Of a stretch of 64,000 nt of DNA, positions 16,022-24,638 are shown piece by piece; the first letter of the stretch is position 1, and every line of letters begins with the position of its first letter. Where the stretch lies: contig OY969422.1 of NCBI GenBank assembly GCA_963699215.1, positions 2,170,001 to 2,234,000 of the forward strand, read 5' to 3'. Position numbers and translations under genes: made by a program. The DNA is from VRUE01 sp963699215 (GTDB lineage: Bacteria; Actinomycetota; Thermoleophilia; Solirubrobacterales; 70-9). The notes beneath the pieces are model-generated. The model saw only the letters and a list, made by a program, of their open reading frames with translations. It did not search any database and had not been told where the DNA came from.

Positions 16022-17422
16022 TTACTCCGCCACCAAGGGCAGCAGGGCCTGAAGCTTGACCTCGGTCTCCTCGAGCTCCGCCGCTGGGTCGGAGCCGGCT
16101 ACTACTCCTACGCCGGCGAAGAGGCGGGCCTCGCGGTCGCGGATCAAGGCGCTGCGCAGGGCGACGCAGAACTCGCCGTCCTCGGTCGCGTCCATCCAGC
16201 CGACCGGGCCCGCGTACCAGCCGCGGTCCATCCGCTCCAGCTCGGTAATCGTGCTTGCCGTCTCGGGCCAGGGCTCGCCGCCGACGGCCGGCGTTGGGTG
16301 CAGCATGCCGGCCAGCTCGACCGCCGAGTGCGATTCGGCCAGCTGGGCGACGATCGGCGTCGCCAGGTGCTGGATGTTGGCCACCTTCACAACCTCGGGC
16401 TCCGGCGCCGTCTGCACCCAGACCGAGTGCGGTCGCAGCTTGCGCACGATCCGCTCGGCGACGATTCGCTGCTCGCGCCGGTTCTTGTCGCTGTGCAGCA
16501 GCTGCTCGCCGAGGTGGTCGTCGACGGCCGGATCGGAGCTGCGCCGGGTCGAGCCGGCGAGGGCCACGGTCGAAGCGCCGGCGCCGGAGCGGCGTATCAA
16601 CAGCTCCGGGCTGGCACCGAGGAACGCCGCCTCCGGGGTGCCGTGGCAGAAGCAGAAGCAGGAGGGGAACTGCTCGCGCAGGGCGCCGAAGATCGCTGCC
16701 GGCTCGTGGGCGACGGAGGCCTCGACGGTCACCTCGCGGGCAAGGACGACCTTGCTCGTCCGGTCGCCCGCGATGCGGCCTGTCGCGGCATCCACGGCGC
16801 CTTCGAAGTCGCGCGGCGGCAGCACGCTGCGGATCTCCGGCCGGCCGGTCTGGTGTGGGTCGAGCATGGGCAGCGCGTCGGCTCGCAGGCCGGCGAGCCG
16901 GGCTGCCACCCGCTCGGCGGAGTCGGCGGCGGTGTCGCCCGGGTGCACGACCAGGTTGACGGTGAGGAACGTCTCATCCCCAACCCGACAGAACGAGAGC
17001 TCAGGCAGGATCATCGAGGCGGGCGCGAACGAAGACCATGGCGAGGAGCCGGCTCCCTGCGGGTCGAAGGCGAAGCCGCCCGTCCAGACCGGTCCCGCAC
17101 CCGACGGCAGCCCCGGTGGCTCCTCGAGCACGGCGCCCGCGTTCATGCGCAGGCACTCGCGGGCCACGTCCTCGAAGCGCCCGTCGCCGCGCGAGCTGGC
17201 CTCATGAGCGACACCCAGCGCCGCCAGCGCAAAGCCCCTGTCCGGCTGCTCCCAGCAGAACCAGTGGTCTGACGCCAGGCGGGAGGCGAATGCCGCCGCG
17301 CATGGGTCGGGAACGTCGACCGCGGTCGTGACGCTGACCAGCGTTCGCCGCGATCGTTCGAGCGCCAGCTCCGCGCCGTCGCGCAGCCGGCTGTGCAGCT
17401 CGCTAGTCGCCGCCTCGAGCAA
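16022..17422 (-). CDS. menF: Isochorismate synthase
   Basis: 466 residues. A chorismate-binding enzyme that converts chorismate to isochorismate, the entry to menaquinone. The C-terminal domain has KVVLAREVTVEA, the active-site HPTPAVGG, the basic segment of WYAGPVGWMD and the final GVGVVAGSDPAAELEETE. It could also feed a salicylate siderophore, but menD and the other men genes lie nearby. The proposed TTG (17422) overlaps the ilvN end by 20 nt; this start is uncertain. It follows ilvB-ilvN on one strand, so co-transcription is likely. Confidence 0.88.
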   Translation of the reverse strand: MLEAATSELHSRLRDGAELALERSRRTLVSVTTAVDVPDPCAAAFASRLASDHWFCWEQPDRGFALAALGVAHEASSRGDGRFEDVARECLRMNAGAVLEEPPGLPSGAGPVWTGGFAFDPQGAGSSPWSSFAPASMILPELSFCRVGDETFLTVNLVVHPGDTAADSAERVAARLAGLRADALPMLDPHQTGRPEIRSVLPPRDFEGAVDAATGRIAGDRTSKVVLAREVTVEASVAHEPAAIFGALREQFPSCFCFCHGTPEAAFLGASPELLIRRSGAGASTVALAGSTRRSSDPAVDDHLGEQLLHSDKNRREQRIVAERIVRKLRPHSVWVQTAPEPEVVKVANIQHLATPIVAQLAESHSAVELAGMLHPTPAVGGEPWPETASTITELERMDRGWYAGPVGWMDATEDGEFCVALRSALIRDREARLFAGVGVVAGSDPAAELEETEVKLQALLPLVAE

Positions 17423-17948
17423 TCGCGATCTCGCCGGTCCGGACCATCTCGATCAGGCCGTGGGGCCGGATCATCCGCTCGAAGGCCTCGATCTTGTCCG
17501 CCGATCCGGTCACCTCGATCGTCATCGCGCGTCGCGAGACGTCGATGATCTTGGCCCGGAAGATCTCCGCGAACTGGATGATCTCGGCGCGGCTCTCGAC
17601 CGCGGCGGAGACTTTGAACATCGCCATCTCGCGGGCGACCGTCTCCTCCGGCTCCATGTCGCGGATTTTCAGCACGTTGACCAGCTTGTGCAGCTGCTTG
17701 GTCACCTGGTCGATCGGGTGGACGGCGCCGTCGAGGGTGAGCGTGATCCGCGAGATGCTGGGGTCGTCGGTCGGCCCGACCGCGAGCGTGTCGATGTTGA
17801 AGCCGCGACGCGAGAACAACCCCGCGATCCGCGCCAACACGCCGGGTTTGTTCTCGACCAGGATCGAGAGGATGTGCTTGCGCCCGCTCAGCTGCCCGGG
17901 CACGTGCAGGTCCTCGAGGCGCACCGCCTGAGGGGTTCCGGCCTCCAT
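17403..17948 (-). CDS. ilvN: Acetolactate synthase small (regulatory) subunit
   Basis: 181 residues. An N-terminal ACT domain (LVENKPGVLARIAGLFSRRG) binds valine and regulates the catalytic subunit; the second half (EIIQFAEIFRAKIIDVSR and so on) is the family C-terminal domain. The start ATG (17946-17948) shares one base with the ilvB stop (TGATG), so the two subunits are coupled. A short N-terminal extension of about 25 residues precedes the ACT domain. Confidence 0.93.
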   Translation of the reverse strand: MEAGTPQAVRLEDLHVPGQLSGRKHILSILVENKPGVLARIAGLFSRRGFNIDTLAVGPTDDPSISRITLTLDGAVHPIDQVTKQLHKLVNVLKIRDMEPEETVAREMAMFKVSAAVESRAEIIQFAEIFRAKIIDVSRRAMTIEVTGSADKIEAFERMIRPHGLIEMVRTGEIAIARGGD

Positions 17949-19646
17949 CAGCTCACCGCCTCTGGCGCCTCGACCATGTCGCGGGCGGCCTGACCCGGTG
18001 GGATCATCGGGTAGCAGTTCTCCTCCTGGGCGACGCGCACGTCGAGCAGCACCGGGCCGTCGGTCTCCAGCGCCTGCGTCATCGTCGCCTCGAGATCGTC
18101 GGCGTTCTCGCAGCGCATTCCGGTCGCGCCGAAGGCCTCGGCCAGCTTCACCCAGTCGGGGCTGGCGCCCATCTCCACCGAGCTGTAGCGGCGGTCCCAG
18201 AACAACTCCTGCCACTGGCGGACCATGCCCATGTAGCCGTTGTTCATCAGGAAGACCTTGACCGGGATCCCTTCGGTGACGCAGGTGGCGAGCTCCTGGC
18301 AGTTCATGATCAGGCTGCCGTCCCCCGCCAGGCAGACGACGTCCTCGTCCGGGCGGGCGACCTTGGCGCCGACCGCCGCCGGCAGGCCGAAGCCCATCGT
18401 CCCGAGGCCGCCCGAGTTGATCCAGCGGCGGGGCTGCTCGAAGCCGTAGTACTGCGCCGCCCACATCTGGTGCTGGCCGACGTCGGAGGTGACGATCGCG
18501 TCCCCGTTGCGTCGCCCGGTGCATCGCCTCGATCATGAACTGCGGCTTGATCTCGCCGTCCACGCCGGGCTCGTAGCGCAGCGGGTGCTTCTCCTGCCAC
18601 TCGCGCAGCTGCTTCCACCAGGGGTCGAGCCGCGAAGAGTCGGTCTGCAGCGCGCGGTACTCGCGGGTCAGCTCCGGCAGCACCAGCTTGACGTCGCCGA
18701 CGATCGGGATGTGGGCGCCGACGTTCTTGGAGATCTCCGCTGGGTCGATGTCGATGTGGATCACTTTCGCCTGCGGGGCGAACTCGGCGAGTTTGCCGGT
18801 GATCCGGTCGTCGAAGCGGGCGCCGATCGCGACGATCAGGTCGGCGTTGTCCATCGCCCAGTTGGCGGTGACAGTGCCGTGCATGCCGAGCATCCCCAGC
18901 CAGCTCTCGCCCGAGGCCGGGTAGGCGCCCAGCCCCATCAGCGTCGAGGTGACCGGGAAGCGGTCCGCGGCGGCCAGCTCGCGCAGCTCCTCGGCGGCGT
19001 CGGCGTTGACCACGCCGCCGCCGGTGTAGAGGATCGGCCGGCGCGCGTTGGCGATCGCTTTGGCGGCGATCCGCACCTGTTTGATGTTGCCCTTCCCCAT
19101 CGGTTTGTAGCCGGCGAGCTCGACCGGCTCGGTGCGCGGCGCGTAATCGATCTCGGCGCGCGAGAGGTCCTGCGGGATGTCGAGCAGCACCGGCCCGGGG
19201 CGCCCGGTTGCGGCGACGTGGAAGGCCTCGTGCACGTACTCGGGGATCTGGCGCGGGTCGGTGACCTGGAAGGAGTGCTTGACGAAGGGCAGGGTCGCGC
19301 CGAGGATGTCGGCCTCCTGGAAGCCGTCGGTGCCGATCAGCTCGGTCCGCACCTGGCCGGTGACGAAGACGGTCGGCACCGAGTCCATCATCGCGTCGGC
19401 GATCGCCGTCACCAGGTTGGTCGCGCCGGGACCCGAGGTGGCAAAGGCGACGCCGACCTGGCCGGAGGCCTTGGCGTACCCCTCGGCGGCGTGGCCGCCG
19501 CCCTGCTCGTGGCGCACCTGGATGTGACGGAAGCCGGCATCGACGAGCGCGTCGTAGGTCGGCAGGTTGGCCCCGCCGGGGATGCCGAAGATGTTTTCGA
19601 CACCCTCGGCCTTGAGGCTTTCCATCAGTGCGTCCGCGGCTCTCAT
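17948..19646 (-). CDS. ilvB: Acetolactate synthase large subunit, with one frameshift
   Basis: A ThDP enzyme for the first common step of valine, leucine and isoleucine synthesis. The N-terminal frame has GIPGGANLPTYDAL and the catalytic Glu in RHEQGGGHAAEGYA; the C-terminal frame has GDGSLIMNCQELAT and NNGYMGMVRQWQ. The frame breaks near 18510, after IEAMHRAT, where one extra base would explain the shift to NGDAIVTSDVGQHQM. Removing it gives 565 residues, normal for the family. No other damage is seen, so a sequencing error is more likely than a pseudogene. It is the first gene of ilvB-ilvN-menF. Confidence 0.9.
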
Positions 19647-19671
19647 CGGACTGGCGATGGTACCAGCGGGA

Positions 19672-20847
19672 CTATGCCCGGCCAGCAGCGGATTTGGCAG
19701 GGTTCCAGCGAGTCTGGGGATCGATCGAGCTCTCGATCGTGCGCTCCTTGTGACGCTCGATCGCGTGGATGATCGACTCGACCAGCTCCTCGCCGAGCAG
19801 GGTCGGCTTCAAGCCGAGGTCGAGCAGCTTGGTGTGGATCGCGTTGTAGTAGTGCTCTTCCTTCTCGACGCGCGGGTTGTCGCAGTGCTGGATCTCGACC
19901 GAGTAGCCGAGGTGCTCGCCGGCGTGCTTGACCAGCTCGGCCAGCTCCAGCACCGAGAACTGCTCGGTGAACTGATTGAAGACGCGGAACTCGGCCGCGT
20001 CGGCCGGGTTGGCCGCGGCCAGCTCGACACAGTTGAGGGTGTCGCGGATGTTGAGGAAGCCCCTGGTCTGGCCGCCGCTGCCGTAGACGGTCAGCGGGTG
20101 GCCGATCACAGCCTGCACGCAGAAGCGGTTGAGCACGGTGCCGAAGAGCTCGTCGTAGTCGAAGCGGGTGGTCAGGCGCTCGTCGCCGGCGGTCTCTTCG
20201 GTCTCGACCCCGTAGACGACGCCCTGGTTGAGGTCGGTGGCGCGCAGGCCCCAGGTGCGGCAGGCGAAGTGGATGTTGGTCGAGTCGTGGACCTTCGAGC
20301 AGTGGTACAGCGATGCCGGCAGCTTGGGGAAGGGAAGCGTGTCCCTCCGTCCCTTGTGCTCGATCTCGATGTAGCCCTCCTCGATGTCGATGTTGGGCTG
20401 GCCGTACTCGCCCATCGTCCCCAGCTTGATCAGGTGGCACTCGGGCACGTGGTCGCGGATCGCGAAGAGGAGGTTGAGGTTGCCGATCACGTTTGCCTGC
20501 TGGGTCTCCACCGCTTTCTGGCGGGACGCCATCGAGTAGGGCGCCGAGGGCTGCTGGCCGTAGTGGATGACGACCTCGGGTCGGGTCTCGGCGACGACGC
20601 CGTCGAGGAAGTCGCCGTCCTCGACCGAGCCGGTGAAGCTCTGGATCTCCCTGCCGGAGATCTCGTGCCAGGCCGCGATCCGCTGCTCGAGGTCGAGGAT
20701 CGGGGTCAGCGAGTCGCTGCCGGCCTCGCTTACCCAGCGGCGGCGGACGAAGTTGTCGACGACCGTGACCTCGTGACCGCGAGCCGAGAAGCGCAGGGCG
20801 GTCGGCCAGCCCAGGTAGCCGTCGCCCCCAAGAATGAGAACGCGCAT
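19672..20847 (-). CDS. sqdB: UDP-sulfoquinovose synthase (sulfolipid synthesis)
   Basis: 391 residues. An extended SDR enzyme that turns UDP-glucose and sulfite into UDP-sulfoquinovose, the head-group donor of sulfoquinovosyl diacylglycerol. SqdB/SQD1 signatures are GGDGYLGWPTALRFSARGH, HYGQQPSAPYSM, LGTMGEYGQPNIDIEEGY, the YHCSK catalytic Tyr-Lys, and TDLNQGVVYGV. The whole length aligns by eye with plant SQD1. No sqdX-type glycosyltransferase is next to it; divergent GT-C genes start 46 nt away. In a non-phototrophic actinobacterium the lipid could replace phospholipids under phosphate limitation (inference). Confidence 0.9.
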   Translation of the reverse strand: MRVLILGGDGYLGWPTALRFSARGHEVTVVDNFVRRRWVSEAGSDSLTPILDLEQRIAAWHEISGREIQSFTGSVEDGDFLDGVVAETRPEVVIHYGQQPSAPYSMASRQKAVETQQANVIGNLNLLFAIRDHVPECHLIKLGTMGEYGQPNIDIEEGYIEIEHKGRRDTLPFPKLPASLYHCSKVHDSTNIHFACRTWGLRATDLNQGVVYGVETEETAGDERLTTRFDYDELFGTVLNRFCVQAVIGHPLTVYGSGGQTRGFLNIRDTLNCVELAAANPADAAEFRVFNQFTEQFSVLELAELVKHAGEHLGYSVEIQHCDNPRVEKEEHYYNAIHTKLLDLGLKPTLLGEELVESIIHAIERHKERTIESSIDPQTRWNPAKSAAGRA

Positions 20848-20892
20848 AGGTCGCGGCAGGGTAACGGACAGAGGCGACATAGCATCCGGCCG
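20848..20892. promoter_or_regulatory. Divergent promoters of sqdB and the first GT-C gene
   Basis: On the plus strand TAGCAT (20880-20885) ends 7 nt before the GT-C ATG. On the minus strand TACCCT (20858-20863) ends 10 nt before the sqdB ATG. The two units must share most of a 45-nt region, so joint or mutually exclusive control is likely. Confidence 0.4.
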
Positions 20893-22197
20893 ATGAAGGG
20901 ACTTGCGGCGCGCAACGGCGGCCGAGCGGGCCTCGCCGCGCTGGTCGCGATCCTCCTGCTGGGAGTCGGCCTGCGGGTCGGCGAAGCCTGGGAGGGGCGC
21001 TCGCCCGTCTACGACGCCGCCGCCTACGCGCGGATCGCGGCCAACCTGGAGCGGGGCGAGGGCTTCGCCCTGGGGCGCAACGCGACCCAGCCGGCGAGCA
21101 ACTACTCGCCGGGGATGCCGCTGCTCGCCGGCGGTGTCTACACGCTGACGGGCGGCGTTCACGAACGCTTCGCCAGGATCGTCCTCGCCCTGCTGGGCTC
21201 GCTCGCCGTCCTCTTCGCCTACTTGATCGGCAGGCGGCTCGCGGGTCCGCTCGCGGGACTGATCGGGGCCGGCGCGGTTGCCGTCTATCCCGCTCTGCTC
21301 GAGTACCAGGGGATGCTGATGGGCGAGCCGCTGGCGGCGACCCTGCTCTCGGGGGCGGTGCTGGCGATGCTCTGGGCGGACAGTGTGGAATCGACCGATT
21401 CGGCGCGTGTGAGATGGCTAGTTCCGGGCCTGTTGCTCGGAGCGCTGGCGTTGGTCCGCCCGGAGTATCTGGCCATCTCGCTGCCGGTAGCTGTGGTGGT
21501 GTTCGCCCGCGGTGGACGCGGGAGCTGGCGAAGCGGCCTTGCACAGGCGGCGGTCATGCTGGTTGGGCTAGCGCTGGTGGTAGCGCCGTGGACCGTGCGC
21601 AATGCGGTTGCGCTGGACCGGTTCGTCCCGATCTCGACGGGCGGGGGGCAGGTTCTGTTCGCCGGCTCCTACATGCCCTCGGACGGAGATCCGGAACGGG
21701 TCGGCGAGGAGGTGCTGGAGCGGCATCCGGGCCTGGCGCGCCAGCTTCCCCCCGACGCCCGCCTGGAGCAGATCCTCGCCGCCCTGGCGGCGCAGCGGTA
21801 TTCGGGGCTCGAAAGCGACGCGGCGCTGGCGCGGATGGGACGCGAACGGCTCTGGGACGACGTCTCTGAGCGGCCGCTCGAGTACGCCGGGTTCGTCGCC
21901 GCCAAGGTCGGCCGGATCTGGTCGCACGGCCCGCGCGACGTCATGCGGGAGCCCTTCTGGGAGGCGCTGCACTGGGCGCTCGTCGCCCTCGGCCTGCTGG
22001 GGCTGGCGATTCTCGCCCGGCAGCGGCGCTGGGAGGCACTGCTGCTGGGCACCGTGCTGCTCGCCGTGACGGCGACCGGTGCCCTGCTGGTCGCCTCTCC
22101 CCGGCGCGTCCTGGTGACGATCCCGCTGGTCGCGGCGCTCGCCGGCGTGGGTGCAGCTTGGGCTGCCAGCCGGTTGCAACAGCGCATCCGACATTGA
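20893..22197 (+). CDS. GT-C glycosyltransferase (ArnT/PMT-like), first of two
   Basis: 434 residues with about ten membrane helices. The N-terminal acidic pair (SPVYDAAAYARIAANL, about residue 40) sits in the first outside loop, where GT-C enzymes carry the catalytic Asp. It transfers sugars from polyprenyl-phosphate donors outside the membrane; the acceptor is unknown. The segment PWTVRNAVALDRFVPISTGGG is shared almost exactly with the next gene, so they are tandem paralogues. The last codons form one arm of an inverted repeat. The start follows TAGCAT by 7 nt. Confidence 0.78.
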   Translation: MKGLAARNGGRAGLAALVAILLLGVGLRVGEAWEGRSPVYDAAAYARIAANLERGEGFALGRNATQPASNYSPGMPLLAGGVYTLTGGVHERFARIVLALLGSLAVLFAYLIGRRLAGPLAGLIGAGAVAVYPALLEYQGMLMGEPLAATLLSGAVLAMLWADSVESTDSARVRWLVPGLLLGALALVRPEYLAISLPVAVVVFARGGRGSWRSGLAQAAVMLVGLALVVAPWTVRNAVALDRFVPISTGGGQVLFAGSYMPSDGDPERVGEEVLERHPGLARQLPPDARLEQILAALAAQRYSGLESDAALARMGRERLWDDVSERPLEYAGFVAAKVGRIWSHGPRDVMREPFWEALHWALVALGLLGLAILARQRRWEALLLGTVLLAVTATGALLVASPRRVLVTIPLVAALAGVGAAWAASRLQQRIRH

Positions 22198-22228
22198 CCC
22201 CACTGGGCTGTGGTGAATGTCGGATGCG
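22183..22228. terminator. Inverted repeat at the end of the first GT-C gene
   Basis: Perfect 13-bp arms, CGCATCCGACATT (22183-22195) and AATGTCGGATGCG (22216-22228), with a further CCAC/GTGG pair inside. The left arm contains the last codons and overlaps the stop. It is followed within 26 nt by the next GT-C start. Terminator or mRNA-processing hairpin; no U-run. Confidence 0.5.
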
Positions 22229-22238
22229 TCCACCGGGA

Positions 22239-22244
22239 TAGCCT
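22239..22244 (+). promoter_or_regulatory. Putative -10 box of the second GT-C gene
   Basis: TAGCCT ends 9 nt before the ATG at 22254, just after the inverted repeat. It suggests the second GT-C gene has its own leaderless promoter. Confidence 0.35.
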
Positions 22245-22253
22245 GGCGCGACG

Positions 22254-23606
22254 ATGGCACGCTTGAGCAACTGGGTACGCAGCCTGCCCGAACGCCACGG
22301 CAAGACGACCCTGATCGTGCTGGCGCTGATCCTTGTCCTCGGCTTTGGCCTGCGCGCCTACCGGGTGGTCGAGCCGCTGGCCACCCCGGGCGACGACGCG
22401 CGCGCCTACTACGCGCTCTCGAAGTCGCTCTACGAGGAAGGCAGCTACGGCGGACCGTCTTTCCGCGACGCGAGCGACTGGTCGCCCGGGGCGCCGCTGC
22501 TCTACGCCGCCGCCTTCTACGCGACCGGCGGCGCGCGCGAAGGGACGGCGCGGATCGTCGAGCTGCTGCTCGGGCTGGCTGCGATCGTCGTCGTCTACCT
22601 GCTCGGCAGACGGATCAACTGCCGTCCCGCCGGCCTGATCGGCGCCCTCGGCGTCGCCGTCTACCCACCCTTCATCCACTCCACCGGAGCCCTCTTCAGC
22701 GAGCCGCCGGCGATCCTCACGCTGCCCGCCGCAGTGCTCGCCTTTCTCTGGGCATCGGATCGGGAGAGCCTGCGCGGCTGGCTGTTGCCCGGCTTCCTCT
22801 TCGGGCTGACGGCGCTGATCCGGCCGGAGTACCTGCTCGTCGGCGTCGCCTTCGCCGTGCTTGCGGCGATCCGGGTGAGCCGGGAGCGCGGCTGGCGACC
22901 GGGCCTTGCCGGAGCGGGACTGCTCGCCGCCGCCCTCCTCATCCCGATCGTCCCCTGGACGGTGCGCAACCAGGTCGTCCTCGACCGCACCGTGCCGATC
23001 TCGACCGGGGGCGGCAAGGCGCTCTACGTCGGCACCTTCCTGCCGGCCGACGGCGAGTACCAGCGGGTCAAGGCGCTGCTGGTCCGGCGCTACCTCGGCC
23101 GTGATCTCGAGCCAGGCTCCGATGCCCTCGACGCGGTTAACCCCGCCCCGCTGTTCGACCGCGTCGCCGCCCGCTACCCCGAGCTGCCGCGCGACGAGGC
23201 GCTGGGCAAGATCGGCAAAGAGAACTTCTACGACTACGCCGAGGACGATCCGCTCGGCTACGCGGCGATGACGGGGCGCAAGGTCTGGCGGATGTGGAGT
23301 GGCGGGGTCGGCGAAGCGATGAGCGGCACCGCCGGCCGGGCCGTCCAGGTGCTGATCGTGCTGCTTGGGCTGGCCGGGCTCGGGGTGCTCGCCGCGCGCC
23401 GCCGCTGGTGGGAGTTCCTCGCGATGGCTACCCCAATTGCGCTCGTGACGGCGGTTGGCGCTGCCTCGCTGGCGGCTCCGCGGCGCAACGAGATCCTGAT
23501 GACGCTGATCTTTCCGCTTGCCGGGGTCGCCCTCTCGCGGGCCAATGCGGCCATATCCTCCAGGCGGCAATGGACCTCTACGCAGGCATCTTCCCCCCCG
23601 AGCTGA
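22254..23606 (+). CDS. GT-C glycosyltransferase (ArnT/PMT-like), second of two
   Basis: 450 residues with about ten membrane helices. PGDDARAYYALSKSL (about residue 45) carries the expected catalytic Asp pair in the first periplasm-side loop. PWTVRNQVVLDRTVPISTGGG mirrors the upstream paralogue. It probably transfers a sugar from a polyprenyl-phosphate donor to a surface polymer, lipid or protein. The last 37 nt overlap the next gene, so it is likely coupled to the DUF2304-GT2 gene that would make the donor. Confidence 0.78.
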   Translation: MARLSNWVRSLPERHGKTTLIVLALILVLGFGLRAYRVVEPLATPGDDARAYYALSKSLYEEGSYGGPSFRDASDWSPGAPLLYAAAFYATGGAREGTARIVELLLGLAAIVVVYLLGRRINCRPAGLIGALGVAVYPPFIHSTGALFSEPPAILTLPAAVLAFLWASDRESLRGWLLPGFLFGLTALIRPEYLLVGVAFAVLAAIRVSRERGWRPGLAGAGLLAAALLIPIVPWTVRNQVVLDRTVPISTGGGKALYVGTFLPADGEYQRVKALLVRRYLGRDLEPGSDALDAVNPAPLFDRVAARYPELPRDEALGKIGKENFYDYAEDDPLGYAAMTGRKVWRMWSGGVGEAMSGTAGRAVQVLIVLLGLAGLGVLAARRRWWEFLAMATPIALVTAVGAASLAAPRRNEILMTLIFPLAGVALSRANAAISSRRQWTSTQASSPPS

Positions 23607-24638
23607 CCGCGCTGCGCGCGGCCGGGCTGCTGGTGGCCGTGGCGATCGTCGCCTACGCGGTCCTGCGCCGCCGCGCCCTGCGCAACGTCGACGTCCTCAT
23701 CCTGCTCGCGGCGGGGCTCGGCCTGGCGATCGTCTCGGGCACCGAAATCACCGACGCGCTGCTCTCCGCTTTCTCCTTCGAGCAGGGCAACGGCGGCCGC
23801 ATCCTCGGCCTCGCCGTCTTCTCGATCTTCATCCTCTTCCTGCTCATCCTGCGGGCGCTCTCGCAGGCGGCGCGGAACTCGCGCCAACTCTCGGCCGTGC
23901 TGGAGGGCCTCGCCTGGGAGGAGTTCCGCCAGGCGAAGCTGCCGGAGCGCTTTCGCGGCAAGGTCGCGATCCTCGTCCCCGCCTACAACGAGGCCGAGAA
24001 CGTCGGGTCAGGTGCTCGACCTGATGCCGAGCGAGGTCTGCGGTGTCGAGACCGCGGTGCTCGTGGTCGACGACGGCTCCCGGGACGGCACCGGCGACGT
24101 CGCCGCCGAGCACGGGGCGGTTGTCGCCCGCCACGTGATCAACCGCGGCGGCGGCGCGGCGCTGCGCACCGGCTACCGGCTGATGGTCGACTCCGGCGCC
24201 GAGGTCGTGGTCACGCTCGACGCCGACGGCCAGCACCTGCCTTCCGAGATGGAGCGGCTGGTCAAGCCGGTCCTCGACCACGAGGTCGACGTCGCCCACG
24301 GCTCGCGCGTACTCGGCGATGCGGACAGCAACCACTTCGCCCGCGAGCTCGGGATCGTCTTCTTCAACCGCCTCGTCTCCATGATCACGCGGACCAGGGT
24401 GAGCGACTGCTCGAACGGCTACCGCGCCGTCCGCGCCACCGTCCTGCCGCAGCTCGTCCTGCGCCAGGAGCAGTTCCACACCTCGGAGTTCATGATCGAG
24501 GCGATCAAGCGGGGCATCCCCGCAAAGGAGGTGCCCGTCACGGTCGCCAAGCGCCTCCACGGCCACTCGAAGAAGCCCGCCGTCGTCCGCTACGGCCTCG
24601 GCTTCGCCAACGCGATCGTCAGGACCTGGCTGCGCTGA
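23570..24638 (+). CDS. DUF2304-GT2 polyprenyl-phosphate sugar transferase, with one frameshift
   Basis: The N-terminal frame has three to four hydrophobic helices ending ALSQAARNSRQLSA (DUF2304-like) and then the GT2 start VAILVPAYNEAENV. The rest of the GT2 domain continues in another frame with VLVVDDGSRDGTGD, the DADGQH metal motif and SDCSNGYRAVRA. One extra base near 24008 (CGGGTCAGG) explains the break; without it the product is 355 residues. The family makes polyprenyl-phosphate-linked hexose. The two GT-C genes upstream are plausible users of that donor. The ATG at 23570 overlaps the previous gene by 37 nt. Confidence 0.82.

Noticed and set aside
17403..19646. A 747-codon fused ilvB-ilvN protein
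   Set aside because: Created by the frameshift near 18510; the middle third is nonsense and normal separate ilvB and ilvN ends exist.
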